This document shows, in pieces, positions 16,124-24,725 of a stretch of 33,647 nucleotides of DNA (positions within the stretch are counted from its first letter, which is position 1; every line of letters begins with the position of its first letter). The notes beneath the pieces are model-generated. The model made no database searches, was not told where the DNA came from, and saw nothing but the letters and a program-made list of their open reading frames with translations. The position numbers and the translations under genes are program-made. Origin of the DNA: Candidatus Puniceispirillum sp. (lineage in GTDB: Bacteria; Electryoneota; RPQS01; DYHQ01); contig DYHQ01000006.1 of the NCBI GenBank assembly GCA_020724065.1, positions 6,538-40,184 on the forward strand, read 5' to 3'.

Positions 16124-17447
16124 GGAAACCTCGAAGAGAGCGTTTCTGCCACACGCCTGGGAAAATATACCGCGCCTGCGCCGCGCATTCTTCCGGGCGA
16201 AAATCCACGGGGAGACCGTTTTGCATCCGCATTTTTCCATTGATAATCACTTCTCGCGCAGGCATTGTCCCAAAGCCGAAGAGATAATGTGCGAGGATGT
16301 TCGTTGCTTCAACGGGCGTCGGAGGGTGATAGGGAAAGATAGCAATATCCGCAGCCGCTCCCTGTTCGATAACACCGAGTTTTTTTCCAAGAAATCGCCC
16401 CACGATTTCCGGATTATTCTTGAATAGAATGCTTTCAAGAAGGTTCCAGCCGAAACCTGGATCTCCAGCCCCTATGGCGAGAGTGCCTGCGGCCGTTTGT
16501 GCCTCGGCGCAGAGGCTTGAACCAAAGCCATCATTTCCCAATGCCAAGCGCACTCCCGCCTGGGCCAAGCCTCGGACACTGGGCAATCCGACGGCATTCT
16601 TCAAATTTGAGCGCGGATTTAGAACAAGCGTCGCACCGGATTCGGCGAGGAGTGCATACTCGGCCTGACCCAAATCCACGCCATGCGCAAAAATGGACTT
16701 CTCATTCAGAAGTCCGAAGCGTGCGAAGCGGCGCACCGGAGAAATTCCTGACAGGCGGCGATCCGTTGGTCCTTCACAAAGATGAGCATGAACGCCGACG
16801 CCAAGATCCTCACTTAGCGAAGCTACTCGAGACAAAATGGAGTCAGATAGCGTGAAGGAAGCATGCAATCCGATGAATGGCGCAACTCCAAAACGGGGAG
16901 CGACTTCGCGAATGAATTGGAGATTCTCCTCAAGAGCCGCCTCGGCCGCTTTCGCTCCGCAACGACAAGAAACCTCAAAGCAGGTGCTGCCTCGCAGTCC
17001 CACTTCGGCGAACGCAGCGGCGATTTCCCTCAGGCTGCCTTGAATAGCCCCGTAGCTTGCATGATGGTCGAATGCACAGGTAATCCCATGGCGCAGGAGT
17101 TCCCATAGATAGAGGCGAGCGGCAAGACCTATCGCCGGGAGTGTCAGGGCGCGGTCAAGGGGCCACCAGACCCGGCGCAGAATATCGAGGAAAGAGTGCG
17201 ACGGTGCTCCGAGCGGGGACATGCCTCGCGCCGGATACCCATAGCAGTGGGTATGAAGAAGGACTTGACCAGGAAAGACGACACAGCCAGAAGCATCTAT
17301 TGTTTCGATGTCATCCGTGGGAAGTTCGTCTATGTCCGCTTCCACTCGCGCGATTCGTTCGCCATCAACAAGCACGCGCCCGGGCGAAAAGACTTGTGGT
17401 CTATCGCCGGGCGAGATCACGATGCCGTGTCGAATCCAAAGAGACAT
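16113..17447 (-). CDS. ssnA: SsnA-like amidohydrolase / deaminase
   Basis: 444 aa member of the metal-dependent amidohydrolase (TIM-barrel deaminase) superfamily: HTHCYG (HxH metal pair), HASFTLSD, HAHLCEGPTD (metal His), HGVDL, and LGNDGFGS with the metal-binding Asp. A small beta domain lies at each end. The wording matches SsnA, a putative aminohydrolase of the E. coli purine/selenium locus whose reported partners are ygeW, ygeX, ygeY, ygfK and hyuA. The likely reaction is hydrolytic removal of an amino group or ring opening of a nitrogen heterocycle. It starts 25 nt after the ftsK stop and heads the catabolic block, ahead of the two PLP genes. No own promoter was recognised, so it may be read through from the envelope genes. 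Confidence 0.85.
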   Translation of the reverse strand: MSLWIRHGIVISPGDRPQVFSPGRVLVDGERIARVEADIDELPTDDIETIDASGCVVFPGQVLLHTHCYGYPARGMSPLGAPSHSFLDILRRVWWPLDRALTLPAIGLAARLYLWELLRHGITCAFDHHASYGAIQGSLREIAAAFAEVGLRGSTCFEVSCRCGAKAAEAALEENLQFIREVAPRFGVAPFIGLHASFTLSDSILSRVASLSEDLGVGVHAHLCEGPTDRRLSGISPVRRFARFGLLNEKSIFAHGVDLGQAEYALLAESGATLVLNPRSNLKNAVGLPSVRGLAQAGVRLALGNDGFGSSLCAEAQTAAGTLAIGAGDPGFGWNLLESILFKNNPEIVGRFLGKKLGVIEQGAAADIAIFPYHPPTPVEATNILAHYLFGFGTMPAREVIINGKMRMQNGLPVDFRPEECAAQARYIFPGVWQKRSLRGFRVP

Positions 17448-17472
17448 GTTCTAAATGGAGTCGAAGGGGAGT

Positions 17473-19689
17473 TCAATCTGCGAGATTGTCAAAATAGTGC
17501 TCGTCCACCAGCACGACGCGCGCTTTTGAACCGTCAAAAGAGCCAACGATACCCGCTTGCTCGAGTTGGTCAATCAGACGAGCGGCGCGGCTGTAGCCCA
17601 CTTTCAGACGGCGCTGAAGAATCGAAACCGAGCCTTGGCCCGTGCGAACGACGATTTTCGCGGCATCCAAAAAGAGCGGATCCCGACCTCCTTCCGTCAG
17701 AGTAAACTCAGGGCTTTCAGCTTCCGGCTCCAGCGGGAGGGTGAGTTTCATCGCGGGCACGGGTTGCTTTCGAATGTGGGCAATGAGGCGGTCTATCTCC
17801 TGCCGAGTGACAAGAGCGCCTTGAAGACGCACGGGATTGGGTTCTTCCGGATGCTGGAAAAGCATGTCGCCTCGGCCCAAAAGCGTCTCGGCGCCATTCA
17901 TGTCGAGAATTGTGCGGGAGTCCACTTTCATGGCGACGCGAAAAGCAATGCGCGCGGGAAAATTCGCTTTGATGACGCCGGTGATGACATCCACGGAGGG
18001 TCTCTGGGTCGCCAAAACGAGATGAATTCCGACCGCGCGAGCAAGCTGCGCCAACCGCGCAATCGGCTCTTCAACTTCCTTCGCAGCAGTAACCATCAGG
18101 TCGGCCAATTCATCAATCACAATGACGAGATAGGGCAGCCGCTGGTTATCTCCTCCCATCCGTAGCATCTCCTCATTGTATTCATCAATGTGGCGCGCTC
18201 CCTTTTCAGCGAGCAGGTCATAGCGGCGCTCCATTTCGATAAGAACGCTGCGCAGAGCCTTGACAGCCTCATCCGGACGAGTCAAAACATATTCGCTCAG
18301 ATCTGGACGATGGGTAAGGTGATGATTACGCAGCTCATTATAGGGAGCAAGTTCCAATTTCTTCGGGTCAACGAGGACAAACTGAACTTCATCGGGCGCG
18401 GCGCGCAGCAGAATGGAAGCGATGAGCGTATTCACGCAAACGGATTTGCCCGACCCGGTCGTTCCGGCGATGAGCAAATGCGGCATACGAGCCAAATCGG
18501 CAACGAAAACATCACCCGAGGCCGTGCGCCCAAGAGCCATGGTAAGCTTTGAAGCCGAAGTCTGAAAAGCCTCAGATTCCGCGATTTCCCGGAATGTGAC
18601 GGTAGCAGGCTTCGGATTGGCGATTTCGATTCCGACCGCTGCCTCGCCGGGGATTGGAGCCAGAATGCGCAAACCTCGCGCGCGCAGAGCCAGCGCCAAA
18701 TCGTCGGCCAGCGATTCGATGCGACTGATTTTGACTCCTGCAGCAGGCTCTAAATCATAGCGCGTAATTACAGGCCCTGGATTGACACGCACCACTTTCG
18801 CGGAAACGCCAAATTGAGCTAAGCTCTCTTCAAGCAACCGAGCGTTTTCGTCAATCTCTTGCGCCGTGATGGTAGCACCCGAATCCGCTTCGGGAGAATT
18901 GAACAGCTCCGCCGAAGGAAAGAGATAGCCCAAAACATGGGAGCTGATCAGTTCAGCAGGTGTCTTGGGTTTTTCGCTCGGCGGTTTTTTTCGCGACGCT
19001 CTCTTCTTTTCTCCGGCGAGCGCTTCAATGGCGCCACCAGCAGCCCCTCTTGCTTCATCCGATAACGAGTCTCGAGAAATCGGAGTGCGAAGACTCGTCA
19101 TGCGGTCGGTCGCTTTGTCGAGTCGTCCTTGAAACCAGACTGCAAACCGCGTAATCGAGAGGGTAAGCCCTGCAACGAAGAGCGCAATCAAGACAATCGT
19201 CAGACCAGTGGCACCAAGCCAATAGGTGCCGCTCTCCGTCATCCAAAGTCCGAACAGCCCCGCGATATCGCCATAGTCCGCTTCAACCCATCCCGGCCAC
19301 AGTGAGCAAGTCAATCCCAAAGTGGCTGATACCCAAAGTCCCAAAAGAACGACCCAAAGTGAGAGCCAAAGTGGACGATGCCAATCGCTACGCCGCAGAA
19401 GCGTCCAACCCCAAACAGCTAACAGAATGACAAATCCGTATGCGGCCCAGTGCCCGACCAGCATTGGCCCGAGAGCCCACGCGATGATGGCGCCCGCTCC
19501 ACCAATCCAGTTTGAGACAGGCCGATTGAAAGGTCCCATCGGCCAATCTGCCGGATCGTAACTCGCCAATGCCAGGAAAGTGAGCAGGGCAAGCGCCAAC
19601 AGAAAGAGACCACTCGCAAGGACACTCGAATTCGGTCTATTGGCTGTTGGGTTCGGTTGTGCTGTTTTTGGATGTGCTGACCGCGCCAT
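17473..19689 (-). CDS. ftsK: DNA translocase FtsK/SpoIIIE
   Basis: 738 aa. Four N-terminal membrane helices (about 25-43, 65-95, 108-128, 158-180) anchor it at the septum. A linker, alpha/beta motor domains with Walker A AGTTGSGKS (409-417) and Walker B LVIVIDELADLM, and a C-terminal gamma winged helix (about 675-738, QRRLKVGYSRAARLIDQLE) follow. It pumps chromosome DNA through the closing septum toward dif and activates XerCD. The length is standard for the short-linker type. It follows the coiled-coil gene after 93 nt that contain a small GGCTTG/CAAGCC hairpin (19719-19734). The gene order PBP1A, coiled-coil protein, FtsK suggests a wall and division cluster. Confidence 0.95.
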   Translation of the reverse strand: MARSAHPKTAQPNPTANRPNSSVLASGLFLLALALLTFLALASYDPADWPMGPFNRPVSNWIGGAGAIIAWALGPMLVGHWAAYGFVILLAVWGWTLLRRSDWHRPLWLSLWVVLLGLWVSATLGLTCSLWPGWVEADYGDIAGLFGLWMTESGTYWLGATGLTIVLIALFVAGLTLSITRFAVWFQGRLDKATDRMTSLRTPISRDSLSDEARGAAGGAIEALAGEKKRASRKKPPSEKPKTPAELISSHVLGYLFPSAELFNSPEADSGATITAQEIDENARLLEESLAQFGVSAKVVRVNPGPVITRYDLEPAAGVKISRIESLADDLALALRARGLRILAPIPGEAAVGIEIANPKPATVTFREIAESEAFQTSASKLTMALGRTASGDVFVADLARMPHLLIAGTTGSGKSVCVNTLIASILLRAAPDEVQFVLVDPKKLELAPYNELRNHHLTHRPDLSEYVLTRPDEAVKALRSVLIEMERRYDLLAEKGARHIDEYNEEMLRMGGDNQRLPYLVIVIDELADLMVTAAKEVEEPIARLAQLARAVGIHLVLATQRPSVDVITGVIKANFPARIAFRVAMKVDSRTILDMNGAETLLGRGDMLFQHPEEPNPVRLQGALVTRQEIDRLIAHIRKQPVPAMKLTLPLEPEAESPEFTLTEGGRDPLFLDAAKIVVRTGQGSVSILQRRLKVGYSRAARLIDQLEQAGIVGSFDGSKARVVLVDEHYFDNLAD

Positions 19690-19782
19690 TGCAAATCGAA
19701 ATTGTTAGACAGAGATGTGGCTTGGAGACAAGCCCGATTTGAGAGAGGCAATCTCCCTATCCGAATTGAGAATCCGCTCTGC

Positions 19783-20958
19783 TCAATCCAAAGCGACAGC
19801 CAATTTCACGAGTTGGAATCGCTCAGGTTTCAGGAGAGTCACTTTGCCCGATTTTCGATCGTCGGGAAGCTCGATCCGATAATCTACCCCTTCAACGAAG
19901 TAACGGGGGAACAGAACGGCTTTGCCAATTTTTGAAAGACCAACATCTGCTGCTGAAAAGACAATCTCCTGCGTTTTGCGCAGATCGATGGATTTCGTTT
20001 CTGTCATTTTATCGAGGTCGGCCACGCGCCACTTTCCGAGGGCGGGTTTGTCCAGAACACCTAATTTCTCGAAGGTGCTGAAGGGAGCTGCCTGGTAGAC
20101 AACCGAGTTGAGCTGTCGGGCGAGCTCGGCATTCTGTTCCGCCATGACGGCGATTTGCGCGAGCGCCTGCGTGCGTTCGACTTCGAGTTTTTCAAGCTGG
20201 CCGGCAAGCTCGGTGCGGCGAGTCTCCAGCTCGGTCACTTCCTCTTGGGCCCGATTGCGCGCTTGAATCAAAGTGCTGCGCTCTTGGTCAATCTTACGCT
20301 TGGAAATCCGCATCAGCTCATTCGGACTGATTCTCGCCTCACCCTGCGTCACGAAAGTGCCGAAGATTCCGTCTCCCCAGTAGTTCCAAATTTCAAAGCC
20401 CGGCAGAAGTTCGGGAAAGAGTGCTTCCTGTTCCACCAATTGCAGTGCCTCTTCCTCATTGATGCCGATTTCTTTCGTCAGGAAGCTCATCGCGACTTGG
20501 AAGTGGCTTTCTCCCTTCTGGACGACATGAGGAGGTCTTAGCCGTGAGCGGACTTCCTGCATCTCCAGATTCAACCGCGACACCTCTTGATTGAGGTCAA
20601 TGACCTCCTGCAGGAGACCTCGATAAGACAAATCTTTCTCCTGAGCGACGCGCTGAGCCAGCACCTCGGCTTGCTCGGGTGTCAGTCCGAATTTGCCCAG
20701 TCCCGCCGTGTCAATGGCGCCGGTTGGGTGAGCCTCGTTGTAGCGACGCACCATACCGCGTATCTTGTCCTCGCGAGACATGATCTGGTCATTCAGCTTC
20801 TCCACTTTCAAGACAAGCTGCTCGAAGTTCTGCACAGCGGCGGGTTCGCGCCGAGACAGGAAATGGATGAGGAGCACCGCTGCAATACCGACGACAACGA
20901 CGATGATCACAATGACGGCCGCAGAGCCGCGTTGTTTGGAATGATTGAAGGGACTCAT
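19783..20958 (-). CDS. Membrane-anchored coiled-coil protein with LysM-like segment
   Basis: 391 aa. One N-terminal helix (about 13-33) suggests a periplasm-facing protein. Coiled coil is predicted by eye at about 40-70, 115-145 and 215-290 (heptads rich in E, L, Q, R). Between them lies a stretch starting HVVQKGESHFQVAMSFLTKE, which resembles a diverged LysM repeat (residues about 148-195). The last 90 residues look like a beta-rich domain. The start is backed by AGGGAGGA just upstream, 15 nt after the PBP1A stop. I do not recognise a named family. Position between a peptidoglycan synthase and FtsK, plus a possible peptidoglycan-binding segment, points to a cell-wall or division role (inference). 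Confidence 0.75.
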   Translation of the reverse strand: MSPFNHSKQRGSAAVIVIIVVVVGIAAVLLIHFLSRREPAAVQNFEQLVLKVEKLNDQIMSREDKIRGMVRRYNEAHPTGAIDTAGLGKFGLTPEQAEVLAQRVAQEKDLSYRGLLQEVIDLNQEVSRLNLEMQEVRSRLRPPHVVQKGESHFQVAMSFLTKEIGINEEEALQLVEQEALFPELLPGFEIWNYWGDGIFGTFVTQGEARISPNELMRISKRKIDQERSTLIQARNRAQEEVTELETRRTELAGQLEKLEVERTQALAQIAVMAEQNAELARQLNSVVYQAAPFSTFEKLGVLDKPALGKWRVADLDKMTETKSIDLRKTQEIVFSAADVGLSKIGKAVLFPRYFVEGVDYRIELPDDRKSGKVTLLKPERFQLVKLAVALD

Positions 20959-20973
20959 AGTCTTCCTCCCTAA

Positions 20974-23130
20974 TTACAGAATGCTCGGCCACCTTCGATG
21001 GGGCCGGGATGATCCAATATGTAATGGACAATGCTCGTCCATGGGGTGCTTGCTGTCGAAGTACTCCGTGTAAGTATGGGGGCAACCTTCGCGCGCCAGT
21101 TTTCCGCTTTCGGCGCAGACTTCAGCGGTGATGATTCCCTCAGGTGTCGAAAACTTCTGGTCAGGATAATCCATGGTATCGTAGGCCAAGGTGATGAATT
21201 GGGCCCAAATCGGCAACGCGGCGTGAGCGCCTTCCTGGCCGGAGCCAAGAGTCTTGGCGGGATTGTCGAACCCGACCCAGACGCCTGCCGCAAGGTAGGG
21301 CGTGAATCCGATGAACCAGGCATCCGCATAATCGTTCGTTGTCCCCGTTTTTCCGGCCGCCGTTTGGTAAAAATGATGCTTCGAGCGCAAACCGGCTCCT
21401 GTTCCTTCCCGGGTCACCGTTTCCATGAGGCTGGTCATGAGAAACGCGGTCTGCTCCGAGAGCACAACCGATTTCTGCGGTGAGTACTCCGCCACTACTT
21501 GCCCGAATTCATCGAGGATGCGCGTCACATACATGGGCTGCGCACGAACGCCATGCGCTTGAAACACACCAAAAGCCGAAACCAACTCAAGAGGGATGAC
21601 ACCGGAAGAGCCCAGCGCCAAAGCATCCACAGGATCAATGCGTGTCGAAATCCCCAGCCGATGCGCCATGGTGACGACCTCCTGTGGCGTCGTATGATCC
21701 CGCATAAGTCGCACACTCACGAGGTTTAGGGATTTCTTCAGCGCGTCGCGCAGACTCGGCGTGCCTCCCGCTGAGCCATCGTAGTTCTTGGGAGCCCAGA
21801 CATCGCCGTTGGGAAGTTTGACGATGACCTCATCGTTCGATAAACGGGTTGAAAGAGGCAAGCCCTTATCAACAACCGTGGCATAGAGAATTGGCTTGAA
21901 AGCGGAACCGGGTTGGCGAACGGCCTGGGTAGCCCGATTGAACTTGGTCTGCGCGAAGTCTCGCCCTCCAATCATCGCCAGAATGCTGCCGGTGGCAGGA
22001 TCAAGCGCCACGAAAGCTAATTGCACCTCGAGTTGAGCTTTCAGCAGCGAATCCACCAACGCCTTGTCGCGGGCAAGGCTTCGGAGCTTGGCGGAAGTTG
22101 CCTTGGGATAGAGCTGGCGGAGAAGGCCATGAAGTTCGGACCGCCGATATGCTCTGTTGACCTCTTCCTGCAAGACTGGCATCCATTCGGCTGCTGCCTC
22201 TTCAGCACATGCCTGCAAACGCGCGTCCAGAGTTGTTTCGACGGTCAATCCGTCGTGGTAGGGGTCAATGCCGAGCGCTTCCACTCGCTGCACCACGAGC
22301 TGTCGCACATTCTCCGTGAAATAAGGCGCAATCCCCTCTCCGCCTTCCTCGACTTGCGAGACCAAGAGCCCCAGGTCACTTTCACGCAGTTCTTCATATT
22401 GTCGCCGGTCAATGAAGCCAAGTTTCCACATGCGTTTAAGAACCACATTGCGCCGTTCTTGCGCTTTCTCAGGATAGCGCAGCGGATCATACCCGGAAGG
22501 CGAACGCGGCAAGCCTGCGATCAGCGCGGCCTGCGGCGCGCTCAGATCCGAAGCAGAGCAAGAGAAGAAAGTCCTCGCCGCCGCATCCACACCGTATGCA
22601 CCATGACCAAAGTAGCTCTGCGTCAGGTACATCTCGAGGATTTCATCTTTCGAGTAATGGCGTTCAATCTCAATGGCGGTGAGTTGTTCGCGCAATTTGC
22701 GCACGATGGTTCGTTCCCGGGAGAAATAAAGAGTCCGCGCCAATTGCTGCGTGATCGTGGAGGCTCCTCGCGGATGAAATCGCAGCAGAAGAACATCCTT
22801 GATAATCACGGCCGCCAGGGCGTCGGGCCGCATGCCCCAGTGGTGGTAAAATTTGTGGTCTTCGATGGCCAAGATGGCCTTGGTCATGTGAGGCGAAATC
22901 TCGGAAAGCGGGACATAGAAACGGCGCTGGGTGTAAAGTTCTTTGATCACGACACCGTTTCGGTCAAGGATGCGCGTACTGAGTTTTGGATTGTAGTTCT
23001 CCAATTGTTCGAGCGAGGGCATGCCCGAGACCAAATACCGGTAGAAGCCAAATCCACCACCAAGTAAAAGGAGTCCAATCCCCAGCGAAAGTGGAAGAAT
23101 AAGCGTGCGCTTTTTGTTCCCTGAGCTCAT
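20974..23130 (-). CDS. mrcA: Class A penicillin-binding protein (PBP1A-type)
   Basis: 718 aa bifunctional peptidoglycan synthase. One anchor helix (about 9-29) precedes a GT51 glycosyltransferase (catalytic Glu90 in EDHKFYHHWG, then RGASTITQQLART). The transpeptidase has the serine box SAFK (Ser409, Lys412), SLN (in KKSLNLVSV), and KTGTTNDYADAW. It polymerises and cross-links lipid II-derived strands in the periplasm. ATG 23130 is preceded by AGAGGA and lies 21 nt after the lpxH stop. The tail beyond the KTG box is short, with no OB or FN3 extension. It is the second gene of the leftward envelope operon. Confidence 0.95.
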   Translation of the reverse strand: MSSGNKKRTLILPLSLGIGLLLLGGGFGFYRYLVSGMPSLEQLENYNPKLSTRILDRNGVVIKELYTQRRFYVPLSEISPHMTKAILAIEDHKFYHHWGMRPDALAAVIIKDVLLLRFHPRGASTITQQLARTLYFSRERTIVRKLREQLTAIEIERHYSKDEILEMYLTQSYFGHGAYGVDAAARTFFSCSASDLSAPQAALIAGLPRSPSGYDPLRYPEKAQERRNVVLKRMWKLGFIDRRQYEELRESDLGLLVSQVEEGGEGIAPYFTENVRQLVVQRVEALGIDPYHDGLTVETTLDARLQACAEEAAAEWMPVLQEEVNRAYRRSELHGLLRQLYPKATSAKLRSLARDKALVDSLLKAQLEVQLAFVALDPATGSILAMIGGRDFAQTKFNRATQAVRQPGSAFKPILYATVVDKGLPLSTRLSNDEVIVKLPNGDVWAPKNYDGSAGGTPSLRDALKKSLNLVSVRLMRDHTTPQEVVTMAHRLGISTRIDPVDALALGSSGVIPLELVSAFGVFQAHGVRAQPMYVTRILDEFGQVVAEYSPQKSVVLSEQTAFLMTSLMETVTREGTGAGLRSKHHFYQTAAGKTGTTNDYADAWFIGFTPYLAAGVWVGFDNPAKTLGSGQEGAHAALPIWAQFITLAYDTMDYPDQKFSTPEGIITAEVCAESGKLAREGCPHTYTEYFDSKHPMDEHCPLHIGSSRPHRRWPSIL

Positions 23131-23151
23131 CTAAATCCTCTGAAGAATCCG

Positions 23152-23889
23152 CTATGACTCCTGCCAGTAGCGGAGCATCAGGTGTTCTCCGTCATGGATC
23201 CCATAGGAAAAATGCCGAATCCAGTCACCGAGGTTTAGGTAGGTTCCCTGCGGGAAATCAAACTGCTTCGGATGATGGCTGTGCCCGATGACGACTCCTT
23301 GAAATCCGCGAGCAAACTGCCTCTGCGCGAAAGCCCGATATTCTTCTTCATCTGCCTCGCGGTAGTGGATTCGCGTGCGGCTTGTCCGACTGGTCGCACG
23401 GGCCAGAGCCATTCCAATGTCCGGATGCAGCCACGAGAAAAGCCGCTGGTTGATGCGGCTGCGCAGGATGCGCTTGAGAAGCCGATAGCCGCTGTCGCGT
23501 GTTAGGATTCCGTCACCGTGATAGACATAAATCTTCTGCTCACCGACAAGATATTCCGCGGCGCCAGAATTGACTGTAAAGCCGAGATCTCGTTCCAGAA
23601 ATCCTTGCAAACGGAAATCATGATTCCCCGGCAAATAATGAAGCGCGACTCCCGCATTCTCCAACGCCTGAAACCGGCACAGAAGATCGAAATGTCGCTT
23701 GGGGATTACCGTGTTCCATTCGTACCAGAAGTCAAAGATGTCGCCAACCAGAACAAGCGCCTTGGCTTGGCGCTGAACTACCTGCAAAAATCCAAGGAGT
23801 TTCCGATACTTGCTTGCCTCTTCTGAATCCGTGCCCTCACCCAGATGAATATCCGACAAAAAATATACTGGAGGCCGAAGCGAAACCAA
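23152..23889 (-). CDS. lpxH: UDP-2,3-diacylglucosamine diphosphatase (LpxH)
   Basis: 245 aa calcineurin-like metallophosphoesterase: SDIHLGEG (Asp13, His15), GDIFDFWYEW (Asp50), GNHD (88-91), HGDG (124-127), GHSHHP. The GDIFDFWYEW wording and length are those of LpxH. LpxH makes lipid X from UDP-diacylglucosamine at the fourth step of lipid A synthesis on the inner membrane face. The start is a TTG (23889) with GGAG six nt upstream. The promoter at 23947-23919 predicts a transcript start only about 23 nt before it, which supports this rare start codon. It heads the ten-gene leftward array. Confidence 0.9.
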   Translation of the reverse strand: MVSLRPPVYFLSDIHLGEGTDSEEASKYRKLLGFLQVVQRQAKALVLVGDIFDFWYEWNTVIPKRHFDLLCRFQALENAGVALHYLPGNHDFRLQGFLERDLGFTVNSGAAEYLVGEQKIYVYHGDGILTRDSGYRLLKRILRSRINQRLFSWLHPDIGMALARATSRTSRTRIHYREADEEEYRAFAQRQFARGFQGVVIGHSHHPKQFDFPQGTYLNLGDWIRHFSYGIHDGEHLMLRYWQES

Positions 23890-23918
23890 CGCGAGCTCCG
23901 AAATGCTATCAATTCTTC

Positions 23919-23947
23919 AATATACCCACTTTCGCTGCCAAATGCAA
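23919..23947 (-). promoter_or_regulatory. Sigma-70-type promoter of the lpxH array
   Basis: Minus strand TTGCAT (23947-23942), 17 nt spacer, TATATT (23924-23919). The predicted start near 23912 leaves a leader of about 23 nt to the TTG of lpxH. It is the only clear promoter I found for the leftward genes down to 11047. Confidence 0.65.
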
Positions 23948-23987
23948 CGATTTTCGAGACTTCCTGCATTGGCCGTCTCCTTTTTGC

Positions 23988-24016
23988 TTGACAAAGAAAG
24001 CGCAATAGCTTAACTT
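23988..24016 (+). promoter_or_regulatory. Sigma-70-type promoter for the small membrane protein
   Basis: TTGACA (23988-23993), 17 nt spacer, TAACTT (24011-24016). It is divergent from the lpxH promoter, with about 40 bp between the two -35 boxes. The expected start near 24023 gives a long leader of about 165 nt before ATG 24189. Confidence 0.65.
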
Positions 24017-24024
24017 ATGAGCGG

Positions 24025-24058
24025 AGATAGACGATTCGGAAGCCTCTCCGATCTATCT
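24025..24058 (+). promoter_or_regulatory. Leader stem-loop at the predicted transcript start
   Basis: AGATAG (24025-24030) pairs with CTATCT (24053-24058), and TCGGA (24036-24040) with TCCGA (24047-24051). This gives a two-part stem with a 6 nt loop and an asymmetric bulge, directly at the expected 5' end and followed by TCTTTCTG. It could stabilise the mRNA or act as a weak attenuator. No known riboswitch was recognised. Confidence 0.35.
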
Positions 24059-24096
24059 TCTTTCTGTATTAACAATGATTTATTAAGAAAGCCACT

Positions 24097-24192
24097 ATGG
24101 TGATCCTTCTGTCATTGCCGTTTTACTTCCGAAGTATGGTTTTCGTTTCGTTTCCGCCTCTTTTGCCTGGCCCTTTGAATATGAGCCAATGA
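24097..24192 (+). CDS. Possible 31-residue leader peptide
   Basis: An ATG frame of 31 codons whose TGA overlaps the ATG of the next gene (ATGA). The peptide is hydrophobic and rich in Phe, Leu and Pro. The ribosome site is weak (AAGAAAG). The stop/start overlap is what translational coupling would look like, but a frame this short can arise by chance. Confidence 0.25.
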   Translation: MVILLSLPFYFRSMVFVSFPPLLPGPLNMSQ

Positions 24193-24572
24193 CCAAGCAT
24201 CGCTGGCATATTTTTTGGATTTCCTACCGTCGTCCGATTATTGTCTGGTCGGCCATCGTTATTATCATCGCCGGAGGCCTATTAGCTGGAGTTCAGGGGC
24301 GGGCGATTGCGCTCATTGCCATTCTCTTTGGACTCCTGACGCAGGCTTTCAGTGGCCTGATGGTTCTTCTTGCACTTGTTCCCTGGGTTGGCCCGCTGAT
24401 TGTCAAAGCGCTTTCCATACCGTTAGTTTGGCTCATGAATGCTCTCGGCTATTTCTCAGCGGTTGTTCTTGTCAAGAGAGGCTACGGGCGGGGAGTCCTT
24501 AAGACTCGAGTTGTTACAACGGCCGTTATTGTGGGAGTCGTCATCGGCTACATCCTCGGCAAGCTCATATAG
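24189..24572 (+). CDS. Small integral membrane protein, unknown function
   Basis: 127 aa with about four hydrophobic helices (roughly 17-35, 40-66, 75-92, 108-126). The N-terminus is basic and short loops carry positive charge, as in inner membrane proteins. I recognise no family and no catalytic residues. No good ribosome site precedes ATG 24189; coupling to the tiny overlapping frame upstream could explain this. It stands alone between the divergent lpxH promoter region and the promoter of the first T9SS protein gene. Confidence 0.65.
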   Translation: MTKHRWHIFWISYRRPIIVWSAIVIIIAGGLLAGVQGRAIALIAILFGLLTQAFSGLMVLLALVPWVGPLIVKALSIPLVWLMNALGYFSAVVLVKRGYGRGVLKTRVVTTAVIVGVVIGYILGKLI

Positions 24573-24622
24573 TTGCGGTGCAATAGGCCAAGACCCTCTG
24601 TAGGAGACGAAGAGCTTGACGC

Positions 24623-24651
24623 TTGACTCTCTATGCGGAATTTGTTATCTT
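24623..24651 (+). promoter_or_regulatory. Sigma-70-type promoter for the first T9SS-exported protein
   Basis: TTGACT (24623-24628), 17 nt spacer, TATCTT (24646-24651). The predicted start near 24658 gives a leader of about 65 nt, holding a perfect 6 bp hairpin TGGCGG/CCGCCA (24674-24690) before the GGAGG site. Confidence 0.7.
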
Positions 24652-24725
24652 ACAAAAAGCATTAATCGAGCGATGGCGGGTAAGCCGCCAGCAGCGTTAT
24701 TTCATCTTATTTTTGGAGGTTGCTC

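Noticed and set aside
22021-23067. 348-codon plus-strand frame
   Set aside because: Antisense shadow of the PBP1A gene; composition is Arg/His/Gln rich and matches no protein type.
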